37,209 bases of DNA, from the NCBI RefSeq assembly GCF_007989625.1, contig NZ_BJUK01000037.1, positions 1 through 37,209 on the forward strand, in the 5' to 3' direction. The notes under the pieces were generated by a model. It saw only the letters and a program-made list of their open reading frames with translations, did not search any database and was not told where the DNA came from. The number at the start of each line of letters is the position of its first letter. Within the stretch, counting starts at the first letter, position 1. Shown piece by piece: positions 10,039 to 17,451 of this stretch. A program made the translations under genes and the position numbers. The stretch comes from Bisbaumannia pacifica. Lineage in GTDB: Bacteria > Pseudomonadota > Gammaproteobacteria > Pseudomonadales > Halomonadaceae.

Positions 10039-10066
10039 CTCGCTTGCATTGACTCGCTTGCATTGA
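10039..10066. repeat. 14-bp tandem duplication in the purF leader
   Basis: CTCGCTTGCATTGA occurs twice head to tail with no mismatch, 11 bp upstream of the purF start. Read on the minus strand each copy contains ATGCAAGCG, which fits the left half of the E. coli PurR box (ANGCAANCG); the right half of the palindrome fits poorly. Function as a purine operator is speculative. Confidence 0.75.
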
Positions 10067-10084
10067 CCCGCTGCGGCCGGCGCC

Positions 10085-10108
10085 GCGGCGGTAAATTCTT
10101 GCCGCCGC
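10085..10108 (-). other. Hairpin between cvpA and purF
   Basis: A 10-bp stem with one mismatch (GCGGCGGTAA / TTGCCGCCGC) and a 4-nt loop begins just past the cvpA stop codon. No U-tract follows, so it may adjust mRNA stability or readthrough between cvpA and purF rather than terminate. No experimental parallel is known to me. Confidence 0.4.
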
Positions 10109-10110
10109 CC

Positions 10111-10674
10111 TCAGGGGGGCTCGGTCGGCTCCGTCGCCCCGCCGCGCATGTCCGGCAGGGAGAGTTCGCGCCACTGCTCCAGACGCTCCGGTTCGTTGAA
10201 CTCCCAGGCCTCGAACTGGGTGACCGCCCAGTCGCGCAGGGCCTCGAAGGAGGGCCGCAGCTCGGCCTGCTGCCAGGCCTCGAGCTGGGCCAGGGGCGTC
10301 AGGGAGATCAGAATGGTCACCAGCACCAGGATGGCGCCCCCCTTCAGGGTGCCGAAGGCCGCCCCCATGACCCGATTGAAGAAGCCCATGCCGACCCACT
10401 CGACGGCGGCATGCAGCAGGCGGATCACGATGCCACTGGCGATCACCACCCCGAGGATCACCAGGATAAAAGCCAACACCAGGCGACCATCGGCGCTGTC
10501 GATCAGCCCGCTCAACAGCCCCGCCACCGGCTCGGCCAGGAAACGCGCCGCCAGCAAGGCCAGGATCCAGGCCCCCAGGCCCAGGGCCTCGCGGACCAGG
10601 CCGCGCATGAAACCGGTGAGCATGGTCACGGCCAGCACCGCCAGGAAGGCCCAGTCGAGCCAGGTCAGCGCCAT
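10111..10674 (-). CDS. cvpA: CvpA family inner-membrane protein
   Basis: A 187-residue inner-membrane protein of the colicin V production family with four predicted transmembrane helices: about 5-22, 26-46 (LGLGAWILALLAARFLAEPV), 65-86 (LVLAFILVILGVVIASGIVI) and 105-125 (GGAILVLVTILISLTPL). The N-terminal TWLDWAFLAVLAVTMLTGF and the RGLVREALGLGAWI motif are characteristic. A soluble C-terminal tail of about 60 residues follows. The family is linked to colicin V export, envelope homeostasis and biofilm in E. coli, with no defined biochemical activity. The ATG is preceded by GGGGGAG at 7-nt spacing, and that ribosome site belongs to the last copy of a 55-bp tandem repeat lying between this gene and dedD. 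Confidence 0.93.
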   Translation of the reverse strand: MALTWLDWAFLAVLAVTMLTGFMRGLVREALGLGAWILALLAARFLAEPVAGLLSGLIDSADGRLVLAFILVILGVVIASGIVIRLLHAAVEWVGMGFFNRVMGAAFGTLKGGAILVLVTILISLTPLAQLEAWQQAELRPSFEALRDWAVTQFEAWEFNEPERLEQWRELSLPDMRGGATEPTEPP

Positions 10675-10678
10675 GGTG

Positions 10679-10732
10679 TCACTCCCCCGCCCGGACCGAC
10701 AGGCCCTGGAAACTGCGGCATCGGCTCATCAT
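10679..10732 (-). CDS. Possible 17-residue peptide B, in the tandem repeat
   Basis: Frame ATG ATG AGC ... GGG GAG TGA encodes MMSRCRSFQGLSVRAGE. It has a GGGGAG ribosome-like site 4 nt before its ATG, supplied by the end of the preceding repeat unit, and its own end supplies the site for cvpA. It differs from peptide A by one substitution (Ser for Pro) and one synonymous change. It could be a translational-coupling relay or chance; I cannot assign a function. Confidence 0.3.
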   Translation of the reverse strand: MMSRCRSFQGLSVRAGE

Positions 10733-10733
10733 G

Positions 10734-10787
10734 TCACTCCCCTGCCCGGACCGGCAGGCCCTGGAAACTGCGGCATCGGCTCATCAT
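10734..10787 (-). CDS. Possible 17-residue peptide A, in the tandem repeat
   Basis: This frame encodes MMSRCRSFQGLPVRAGE. Its ATG lies one base after the dedD stop (TGA-c-ATG), with the dedD end AGGGAG as a ribosome-like site. Its last eight residues (GLPVRAGE) resemble the dedD C-terminus (GLLIRVRE), so the unit may be a duplicated gene end. Expression is unproven. Confidence 0.3.
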   Translation of the reverse strand: MMSRCRSFQGLPVRAGE

Positions 10788-10788
10788 G

Positions 10789-11454
10789 TCACTCCCTTAC
10801 CCGGATCAGCAGGCCCTGAATATTGGCCCGATCCTTGAGCTCACCGCGGGCCCGCTCCCCCGCCTCGGAGCTCTCGAAGGGCCCCACGTAGACGGTGGTC
10901 AGGCCGTTGTCCCGGGGGCGACGATAGGCGCGAAAGCCCTGTTCGCTGAGCTGGCGCTCCAGGCGCTCGGCGTTGGCCGGCTCGCCGAAGCTGCCCGCCT
11001 GCACCGCCCAGTCCCCCGCCACCGCCGGGCGAGCGTCGCCGCCGCTCTGGGCGGCCCGGGCCAGCTCGGCGATGGGATCCGATGCCGGCTCGCGGGCCTC
11101 GGGCTCGGGAGCCGGCTGAGGTTCAGGCTCGACCGGCGCCTCGACTTCCGGCGCCTGGCGAACCACCTCGGGCTCGGATGCGGCAGGCGCCGGCGCCTCG
11201 GGCAACGCCGTCAAACCGCCCGGTGAACTCGGCCCATCGCTGCCACCCTCGGCCTCGACTTCCCCGAGACTCGCCGGCGGCGTCGGCTCCTCCACCGGGG
11301 TGCGATCCACCTCGATGGGCTGCTCGATGGTCAGCACCGGTTGCGGGCGCTCCTCCCGAGGGGCGGGCTCATCGAACAACATGGGTACGAAGATCACCCC
11401 CAGGGCGATCAGGATCACGGCGCCGCTCAGGCGCTCACGCATTCCATACTTCAT
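10789..11454 (-). CDS. dedD: SPOR domain protein, DedD type
   Basis: A 221-residue bitopic inner-membrane protein whose periplasmic SPOR domain binds denuded septal peptidoglycan, acting in late cell division. A short cytoplasmic start (MKYGMRERLSG) leads into one membrane helix (about 11-27). A long Pro/Glu/Ala-rich linker (about 30-142) follows, then a C-terminal SPOR domain (about 145-221) starting GDWAVQAGSFGEPANAERL and containing VYVGPFESSEAGERARGEL. The order folC-dedD-cvpA-purF is standard in gammaproteobacteria. The last eight codons are part of a sequence duplicated downstream in the tandem repeat, so the C-terminal edge of this gene may have been reshaped by that duplication; the SPOR fold itself looks complete. 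Confidence 0.9.
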   Translation of the reverse strand: MKYGMRERLSGAVILIALGVIFVPMLFDEPAPREERPQPVLTIEQPIEVDRTPVEEPTPPASLGEVEAEGGSDGPSSPGGLTALPEAPAPAASEPEVVRQAPEVEAPVEPEPQPAPEPEAREPASDPIAELARAAQSGGDARPAVAGDWAVQAGSFGEPANAERLERQLSEQGFRAYRRPRDNGLTTVYVGPFESSEAGERARGELKDRANIQGLLIRVRE

Positions 11455-11520
11455 CGGGACCTCCCCGATCCTGGTTCCTTGTGCTGGCCCGGCCGGCCAG
11501 CGCCTCGACCACGGTAACGA

Positions 11521-12798
11521 TCATGACTGCCAGCCGGCCAGGACGTCGGCCACGGTAAAGAAGGAGCCGCAGACCAGCACCTCGTCGGCCTCGTCCAGGC
11601 GCGCAGCCAGCCAGTCGGCGGCGAGCCGGGGCGAGTCGAGCTCGGCGACCACCTCGCCGCCGGCGCCGCGCACCACCTCGGCCAGGGCGGCGGCCGTGCG
11701 GGCCCGCTCCCCCTCCAGAGTGGCACACACCCAGCCATCGATCACCGGCGCCAGGGCCCTTACCACCCCTTCGGCATCCTTGTCGCCGAGCATGCCCAGC
11801 AGCGCATAGCGCCTGGCCCTCGGGGCCAGGGTGCGCTCGGCGAGGCGCGCAGCCAGATACGCCGCGGCATGGGGGTTGTGCCCCACGTCCAGGCACCACT
11901 GGCCTCGCCACTGCATGCGCCCGGCCAGAGTCACCCCGGCCAGCGCACGACGACAGGCCACGGCGTCGAGGGTCACCCCCGCCAACGCCAGGGCCTGAAG
12001 CGCCGTGGCGGCGTTGTCCAGGGGCAGGCCCGGGTCGGGCAGCGCCGCCAGATGCAGGGCGGCGCCCGCGGCGTCGCGACCCCGCCAGGCCCAGCCCTCC
12101 GCGCTGAGCTCGCGACGATAGTCCTCGCCCAGGGTATGGCGTACCGCCCCCAGCCCATCGGCCACCTCGACGACGCTGGCCGGCAGGTCGGTGCTACCCA
12201 GTACCGCCGGACGCCCCGCGCGCAGGATGCCGGCCTTCTCGCGGCCGATGCCCTCCAGGTCATCGCCCAGGAAGGCGGCGTGATCCTGGGCCACGGTGGT
12301 GACCACCGCCACGTCCGGGTCGATCACGTTGACCGCGTCCAGGCGTCCGCCGAGTCCCACCTCGAGGATGGCAAGCTCGGGGCGGCGCCGGGCGATGGCC
12401 CAGAGCGCCGCCAGGGTGCCCGCCTCGAAATAGGTCAGGCTCACCGCCTCGCCGTCGAGACGCGCCGCCTCCACCGCCGCGAAGCCGGCGATCAGGGTGG
12501 CGTCGTCGGCCTCCTCGCCATCGAAGCGCAGCCGCTCGTTATAGCGCAGCAGGTGCGGCGAGGTGTAGCTGGCGGTACTCAGCCCATGGGCGCGTCCCAG
12601 GGCCTCCAGCATGGCCACGGTGGAGCCCTTGCCATTGGTGCCGGCGACGGTGATTACCCGTTCGGCGATGGGGCCGGTGTCGAGGCCCAGCCGGCGGGCG
12701 ACCCGGGCCACTCGCTCCAGCCCCAGGTCGATGCTGACCGGGTGCTGGCGCTCCAGGCGCTCGAGCCAGGCATCGAGGGTCGAGGGCATATCGCTCAT
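11521..12798 (-). CDS. folC: Bifunctional folylpolyglutamate / dihydrofolate synthase
   Basis: ATP-dependent Mur-ligase-family enzyme that adds glutamate to dihydropteroate, giving dihydrofolate, and then extends folates with further glutamates. The 425-residue protein shows the ATP loop GTNGKGST (53-60), followed by SYTSPHLLRYNERLRFDG. It also has EVGLGGRLDAVNVIDPDVAVVTTV in the central domain and a C-terminal DVGHNPHA motif near residue 306. Length matches E. coli FolC (~420). It starts 3 bp after the accD stop, so the two are likely translationally coupled, the accD-folC arrangement seen in E. coli and Pseudomonas. A 66-bp gap separates it from dedD. Confidence 0.96.
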   Translation of the reverse strand: MSDMPSTLDAWLERLERQHPVSIDLGLERVARVARRLGLDTGPIAERVITVAGTNGKGSTVAMLEALGRAHGLSTASYTSPHLLRYNERLRFDGEEADDATLIAGFAAVEAARLDGEAVSLTYFEAGTLAALWAIARRRPELAILEVGLGGRLDAVNVIDPDVAVVTTVAQDHAAFLGDDLEGIGREKAGILRAGRPAVLGSTDLPASVVEVADGLGAVRHTLGEDYRRELSAEGWAWRGRDAAGAALHLAALPDPGLPLDNAATALQALALAGVTLDAVACRRALAGVTLAGRMQWRGQWCLDVGHNPHAAAYLAARLAERTLAPRARRYALLGMLGDKDAEGVVRALAPVIDGWVCATLEGERARTAAALAEVVRGAGGEVVAELDSPRLAADWLAARLDEADEVLVCGSFFTVADVLAGWQS

Positions 12799-12801
12799 CG
12801 C

Positions 12802-13758
12802 TTAGCGAGCATCCTTGGCGTCGTCATCGGAGCCCTCGGCCGCGGGCTCGGCGACCAGCGGGGCCGCCTCGACGGCGGGAGCCGCCTCGGCCTGCGCCAG
12901 CGACGGCTGGGCGGTCAGCTTGCGCAGCACGCCGCCCAGGCGGGTGCGCATCTCGCTGCGGTGGACGATCATGTCCACCGCGCCATGCTCGAGCAGGAAC
13001 TCGCTGCGCTGGAAGCCTTCCGGCAGTTTCTCGCGCACCGTCTGTTCGATGACCCGCGGGCCGGCGAAGCCGATCAGCGCATTGGGCTCGGCCACGTTGA
13101 GATCGCCGAGCATGGCCAGCGACGCCGAGACGCCACCATAGACCGGGTCGGTGAGCACCGAGATATAAGGCACCCCGGCCTGCTTGAGCTTCTCCAGGGC
13201 CGCCGAGGTCTTGGCCATTTGCATCAGCGAGAAGAGCGCTTCCTGCATGCGCGCCCCGCCGGAGGCGGAGAAGCAGACCAGCGGGATGCCCGCTTCCAGG
13301 GCCACACTGGCGGCGCGCACGAACTTCTCGCCCACCACGGCGCCCATGGAGCCCCCCATAAAGGTGAACTCGAAGGCCACCGCCACCACCGGCAGGCCAT
13401 CCAGGCTGCCGCGCATGGCCACCAGGGCGTCCTTCTCACCGGTGCCCTTCTGGGCCGCGGCCAGGCGGTCCTTGTACTTCTTGGAGTCACGGAACTTGAG
13501 GCGATCCGTCGGCTCCAGGTCGGCACTGATCTCCTCGCGGCCCTCCTTGTCGAGGAACCACTGCAGCCGCTTGCGGGCGGTCAAGCGCAGGTGGTGATCA
13601 CACTTGGGACAGACGTTGTGATGCTTCTCGAGCTCGGGGAGGTAGAGTACCGCCTCGCACTTGGGGCACTTGCGCCACAGGCCATCGGGAACGCTCGCAC
13701 GGCGATCCTTGCGCTGAATGCGCCCCATGGACGGCACGATCTTGTCAAGCCAGCTCAT
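12802..13758 (-). CDS. accD: Acetyl-CoA carboxylase carboxyltransferase subunit beta
   Basis: Beta subunit of the carboxyltransferase of acetyl-CoA carboxylase, moving CO2 from carboxybiotin to acetyl-CoA to make malonyl-CoA; it works as an alpha2beta2 complex with AccA encoded elsewhere. The N-terminal zinc ribbon is intact (C31, C34, C50, C53), and the crotonase-like core includes [14 protein letters not shown] and [17 protein letters not shown]. At 318 residues it is slightly longer than the usual ~290-305 because of an Ala/Glu-rich tail (about 281-318, ending SDDDAKDAR), a low-complexity extension probably not catalytic. It sits between trpA and folC, with a small hairpin in the 74-bp gap upstream. 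Confidence 0.97.
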   Translation of the reverse strand: MSWLDKIVPSMGRIQRKDRRASVPDGLWRKCPKCEAVLYLPELEKHHNVCPKCDHHLRLTARKRLQWFLDKEGREEISADLEPTDRLKFRDSKKYKDRLAAAQKGTGEKDALVAMRGSLDGLPVVAVAFEFTFMGGSMGAVVGEKFVRAASVALEAGIPLVCFSASGGARMQEALFSLMQMAKTSAALEKLKQAGVPYISVLTDPVYGGVSASLAMLGDLNVAEPNALIGFAGPRVIEQTVREKLPEGFQRSEFLLEHGAVDMIVHRSEMRTRLGGVLRKLTAQPSLAQAEAAPAVEAAPLVAEPAAEGSDDDAKDAR

Positions 13759-13781
13759 AACAGAAGAGTTCCATCATAGGC

Positions 13782-13801
13782 GGCCCGGCAATCGCCGGGC
13801 C
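13782..13801 (-). other. GC hairpin in the trpA-accD gap
   Basis: A perfect 8-bp stem GGCCCGGC / GCCGGGCC with an AATC loop lies 31 bp past the trpA stop and 24 bp before the accD start. No U-tract follows on the minus strand, so it may be a partial transcription attenuator or an mRNA-stability element. Confidence 0.45.
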
Positions 13802-13832
13802 TGCAGTGAGTCAATACGAGTGCCACGGCGAC

Positions 13833-14636
13833 TCAGGCATCCAGGGCCTGACGCATCTCGCCGAGCACCGTCTTCAATACCGGGGCGATGCCCTCCGGGG
13901 CCTCGGCCCCTTCGGCGATCCGGCTGACCAGGGCGCTGCCGACGATCACACCGTCGGAGACCCCGCCCACCGCGGCCGCCGAGGCGCCATCGCGGATGCC
14001 GAAGCCGACGCACAGCGGCAGCTCGGTCAGGCCACGCAACGGCGCCAGGTGGCTGGCCACGTCGCCGGCATCCACATTGGCCGACCCCGTCACCCCCTTG
14101 AGGGAGACATAGTAGAGATAGCCCTCGCCATGGGCGCATATTGTAGCGGCCCGAGCCTCGGAGGTGGTAGGGGCGACCAGGAAGATCATCGCCAGGCCGC
14201 GGGCCTTGAGAATCGGCCCCAGCTCTTCGGCCTCTTCCGGCGGCATGTCGACGATCAGCACGCCGTCGACGCCGGCCTCCGCCGCGGCATCGGCGAAGGC
14301 CTGGTAGCCCAGGCGCTCGATGGGGTTGAGGTACCCCATCAACACCACCGGCGTGGCGGCATCCTGGCGACGGAATTCGGCGACCATCTCGAACAGGTGG
14401 CTCAGCCGCACGCCCTTGGCCAGGGCGCGCTCACAGGCCTTCTGGATCACCGGGCCATCGGCCATGGGGTCGGAGAAGGGCACGCCGAGCTCGATGACGT
14501 CGGCCCCCGCCTCCACCAGGGCATGCATGAACCCCACGGTGTGCTCGGGCCCCGGATCCCCGGCGGTCAGGTAGGGAATCAGGGCCTTGCGGCCCTGCGC
14601 CTTGAGGTCGGCGAAACGTTGGTCGATACGATTCAT
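13833..14636 (-). CDS. trpA: Tryptophan synthase alpha chain
   Basis: TIM-barrel subunit that cleaves indole-3-glycerol phosphate to indole and glyceraldehyde 3-phosphate and channels indole to TrpB. The catalytic residues fall exactly on the Salmonella numbering: E49 (in [11 protein letters not shown]) and D60 (in MADGPVIQ). GVTGSANVD and the phosphate-binding GFGIRDG segment are also present. At 267 residues it is family length. It starts 10 bp after the trpB stop. trpF-trpB-trpA form one cluster embedded between truA and accD; there is no trp leader or attenuator peptide in front. Confidence 0.97.
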   Translation of the reverse strand: MNRIDQRFADLKAQGRKALIPYLTAGDPGPEHTVGFMHALVEAGADVIELGVPFSDPMADGPVIQKACERALAKGVRLSHLFEMVAEFRRQDAATPVVLMGYLNPIERLGYQAFADAAAEAGVDGVLIVDMPPEEAEELGPILKARGLAMIFLVAPTTSEARAATICAHGEGYLYYVSLKGVTGSANVDAGDVASHLAPLRGLTELPLCVGFGIRDGASAAAVGGVSDGVIVGSALVSRIAEGAEAPEGIAPVLKTVLGEMRQALDA

Positions 14637-14646
14637 CGGGGCGTCC

Positions 14647-15870
<1,224 letters not shown>

Positions 15871-15871
15871 C

Positions 15872-16516
15872 TCACAGGGTCGCTTGGGCTTGGATGGGAT
15901 GGCTCAGGAGTACCTGGCGCAGGAAGGCTGCGATCTTGGCGGGGTCCTTGACCCCGGGGGCGTGCTCCACCCCGCCGGAGACATCGACGGCGAAGGGCTG
16001 CACCGCGGCGATCGCCTGGCCGACATTGTCGGCGCTCAAGCCTCCCGCGAGAATAACAGGTTTTGCCAGGCTTGCGGGGATCCGCGACCAGTCGAAGGTC
16101 TCCCCGGTACCCCCCGGCACGCCGGGCTTGTAGGCGTCCAGCAGCAGGGCCCGGGCGCCGGTGTAGTCCGCCGCGGCGGCGTGCAGATCGAGGCCCTCGC
16201 GCATGCGCAGCGCCTTGATCCAGGGCCGTGGCAGGCTCGCGCAGAATTCGGGAGACTCCTGGCCGTGGAGCTGCAGCAGGTCCAGGTGCTCGGCGCAGCG
16301 GCCGATCAGCGCGGGGTCCTGGTCGACGAAGAGCCCCACCCGGGTGACGAAGGCCGGCACTCGGGCGCTCAAGGCGGCCAGGCGCTCGGGGTCGATGCCG
16401 CGCTTGCTGCCCGGCCACATCACGAAGCCCAGGGCATCGGCGCCGGCGGCCACGGCGGCGTCGACGTCCGCCTCGCGGGTCAGCCCGCAGATCTTGACCC
16501 GGGTACGTTGCAGCAT
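15872..16516 (-). CDS. trpF: Phosphoribosylanthranilate isomerase
   Basis: Single-domain TIM-barrel isomerase of tryptophan synthesis that converts phosphoribosylanthranilate to the carboxyphenylamino-deoxyribulose phosphate. The 214-residue protein starts [18 protein letters not shown], with the general-base cysteine C10 in VKICGL, then [17 protein letters not shown]. It includes [20 protein letters not shown] with the acid aspartate, and ends with [11 protein letters not shown] and [15 protein letters not shown]. The start is the ATG at 16516; the frame remains open to 16702 but that extension overlaps truA and looks non-native. Ribosome site GAGGAG overlaps the truA stop codon, 4 bp away. 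It is a stand-alone TrpF, not fused to TrpC as in enterics. Confidence 0.96.
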   Translation of the reverse strand: MLQRTRVKICGLTREADVDAAVAAGADALGFVMWPGSKRGIDPERLAALSARVPAFVTRVGLFVDQDPALIGRCAEHLDLLQLHGQESPEFCASLPRPWIKALRMREGLDLHAAAADYTGARALLLDAYKPGVPGGTGETFDWSRIPASLAKPVILAGGLSADNVGQAIAAVQPFAVDVSGGVEHAPGVKDPAKIAAFLRQVLLSHPIQAQATL

Positions 16517-16520
16517 GGGC

Positions 16521-17444
16521 TTACTCCTCGGTGGCGATGAGGGAGACGAGCGGGCGACCGCGGCGGTACTCGACCATGGGGCAGTCCGGCAGGGGGCGCT
16601 CGCCGGTCCACTCGCCAAGGAAGGCCAGCAGATTGGGCCCCAGCGGCTCGGCGGGCAGCCCATAGGCCTCGTCATAGAGGGAGTCGACGAAGTGCAGGCC
16701 ACAGGCCGGCGCGGTCACGGCGCCCTGGGCGCGATCCTTCAGGGTCAGCAACTCGGCCAGGTAGGTCTCGGTCTGTTCGCCACGCCCCACCGCCACCAGG
16801 GCGCCGGCGATATTGCGAATCATATGATGCAGGAAGGCGTTGCCCTGGACGTCGATCACCACCAGGGGACCATGGCGATGCACCTCGATAAAGTGCAGGT
16901 GCCGCCAGGGGCTCTTCGACTGGCAACCGGCGGCGCGGAAGCTCGAGAAGTCGTGCTCGCCCACCAGCACCTGGGCGGCGCGGTGCATCGCCTCGGCGTC
17001 CAGGGGGTCGCGACACCAGGTGACATTGGCACGCTCCAGCACCGGACGACTGGGCTGATTGAGGATCACGTAGCGGTAGCGCCGCGCCAGGGCCTTGAAG
17101 CGAGCATGGAAGTCGTCGGGGACCGGGTGCACCCAGCGCACGGCGATATCCCGCGGCAGGTTGGCATTGGCGCCGAACACCCAGGCCTTCTGGGAGCGGG
17201 CCGCCGGCGGGTCGAAATGCAGCACCTGGCGAGTGGCATGCACCCCGCTGTCGGTGCGACCGCTGCACAGCACCTTGACCGGGGCCGCGGCGACCTTGGA
17301 CAGGGCATCCTCCAGGGAGGCCTGCACCGAGGCGGCATGCTTGAGGCGCTGCCAACCGCAGTAGGCGCTGCCATCGTATTCCACGCCCAGGGCCAGGCGT
17401 CCGGTCAGGGGGCGGGTCTCGTCTAGGGGCTCGAACAGGGGCAT
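16521..17444 (-). CDS. truA: tRNA pseudouridine(38-40) synthase
   Basis: Makes pseudouridine at positions 38-40 of the anticodon arm of many tRNAs. The 307-residue protein carries the catalytic aspartate D65 in CSGRTDSGVHATRQV. It also has GVEYDGSAYCGWQR at the start, FHARFKALARRYRY in the middle, and FLHHMIRNIAGALVAVG towards the end, all TruA family motifs. It is longer than E. coli TruA (270) by an N-terminal segment of about 17 residues and a C-terminal tail ending SLIATEE. The ATG is 7 bp after the fimV stop, so it is part of the same transcript. fimV-truA-trpF order is the same as in Pseudomonas. Confidence 0.95.
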   Translation of the reverse strand: MPLFEPLDETRPLTGRLALGVEYDGSAYCGWQRLKHAASVQASLEDALSKVAAAPVKVLCSGRTDSGVHATRQVLHFDPPAARSQKAWVFGANANLPRDIAVRWVHPVPDDFHARFKALARRYRYVILNQPSRPVLERANVTWCRDPLDAEAMHRAAQVLVGEHDFSSFRAAGCQSKSPWRHLHFIEVHRHGPLVVIDVQGNAFLHHMIRNIAGALVAVGRGEQTETYLAELLTLKDRAQGAVTAPACGLHFVDSLYDEAYGLPAEPLGPNLLAFLGEWTGERPLPDCPMVEYRRGRPLVSLIATEE

Positions 17445-17451
17445 CGGCTCA

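Larger units (their letters stand above)
10678..10787 (-). repeat. Tandem 55-bp repeat (two copies) between dedD and cvpA
   Basis: Two head-to-tail 55-bp units (10678-10732 and 10733-10787) differ at only two positions. The last 31 bp of each unit, in transcript sense, also match the end of dedD at 27 of 31 positions; all four differences are transitions. Each unit contains a 17-codon frame that starts ATGATG and ends GAGTGA, so the array reads as stop-c-start joints in series. Confidence 0.95.

Noticed and set aside
11869-13779. A 636-codon plus-strand frame over folC and accD
   Set aside because: Shadow of two real genes; composition is low-complexity and it has no ribosome site or domain.
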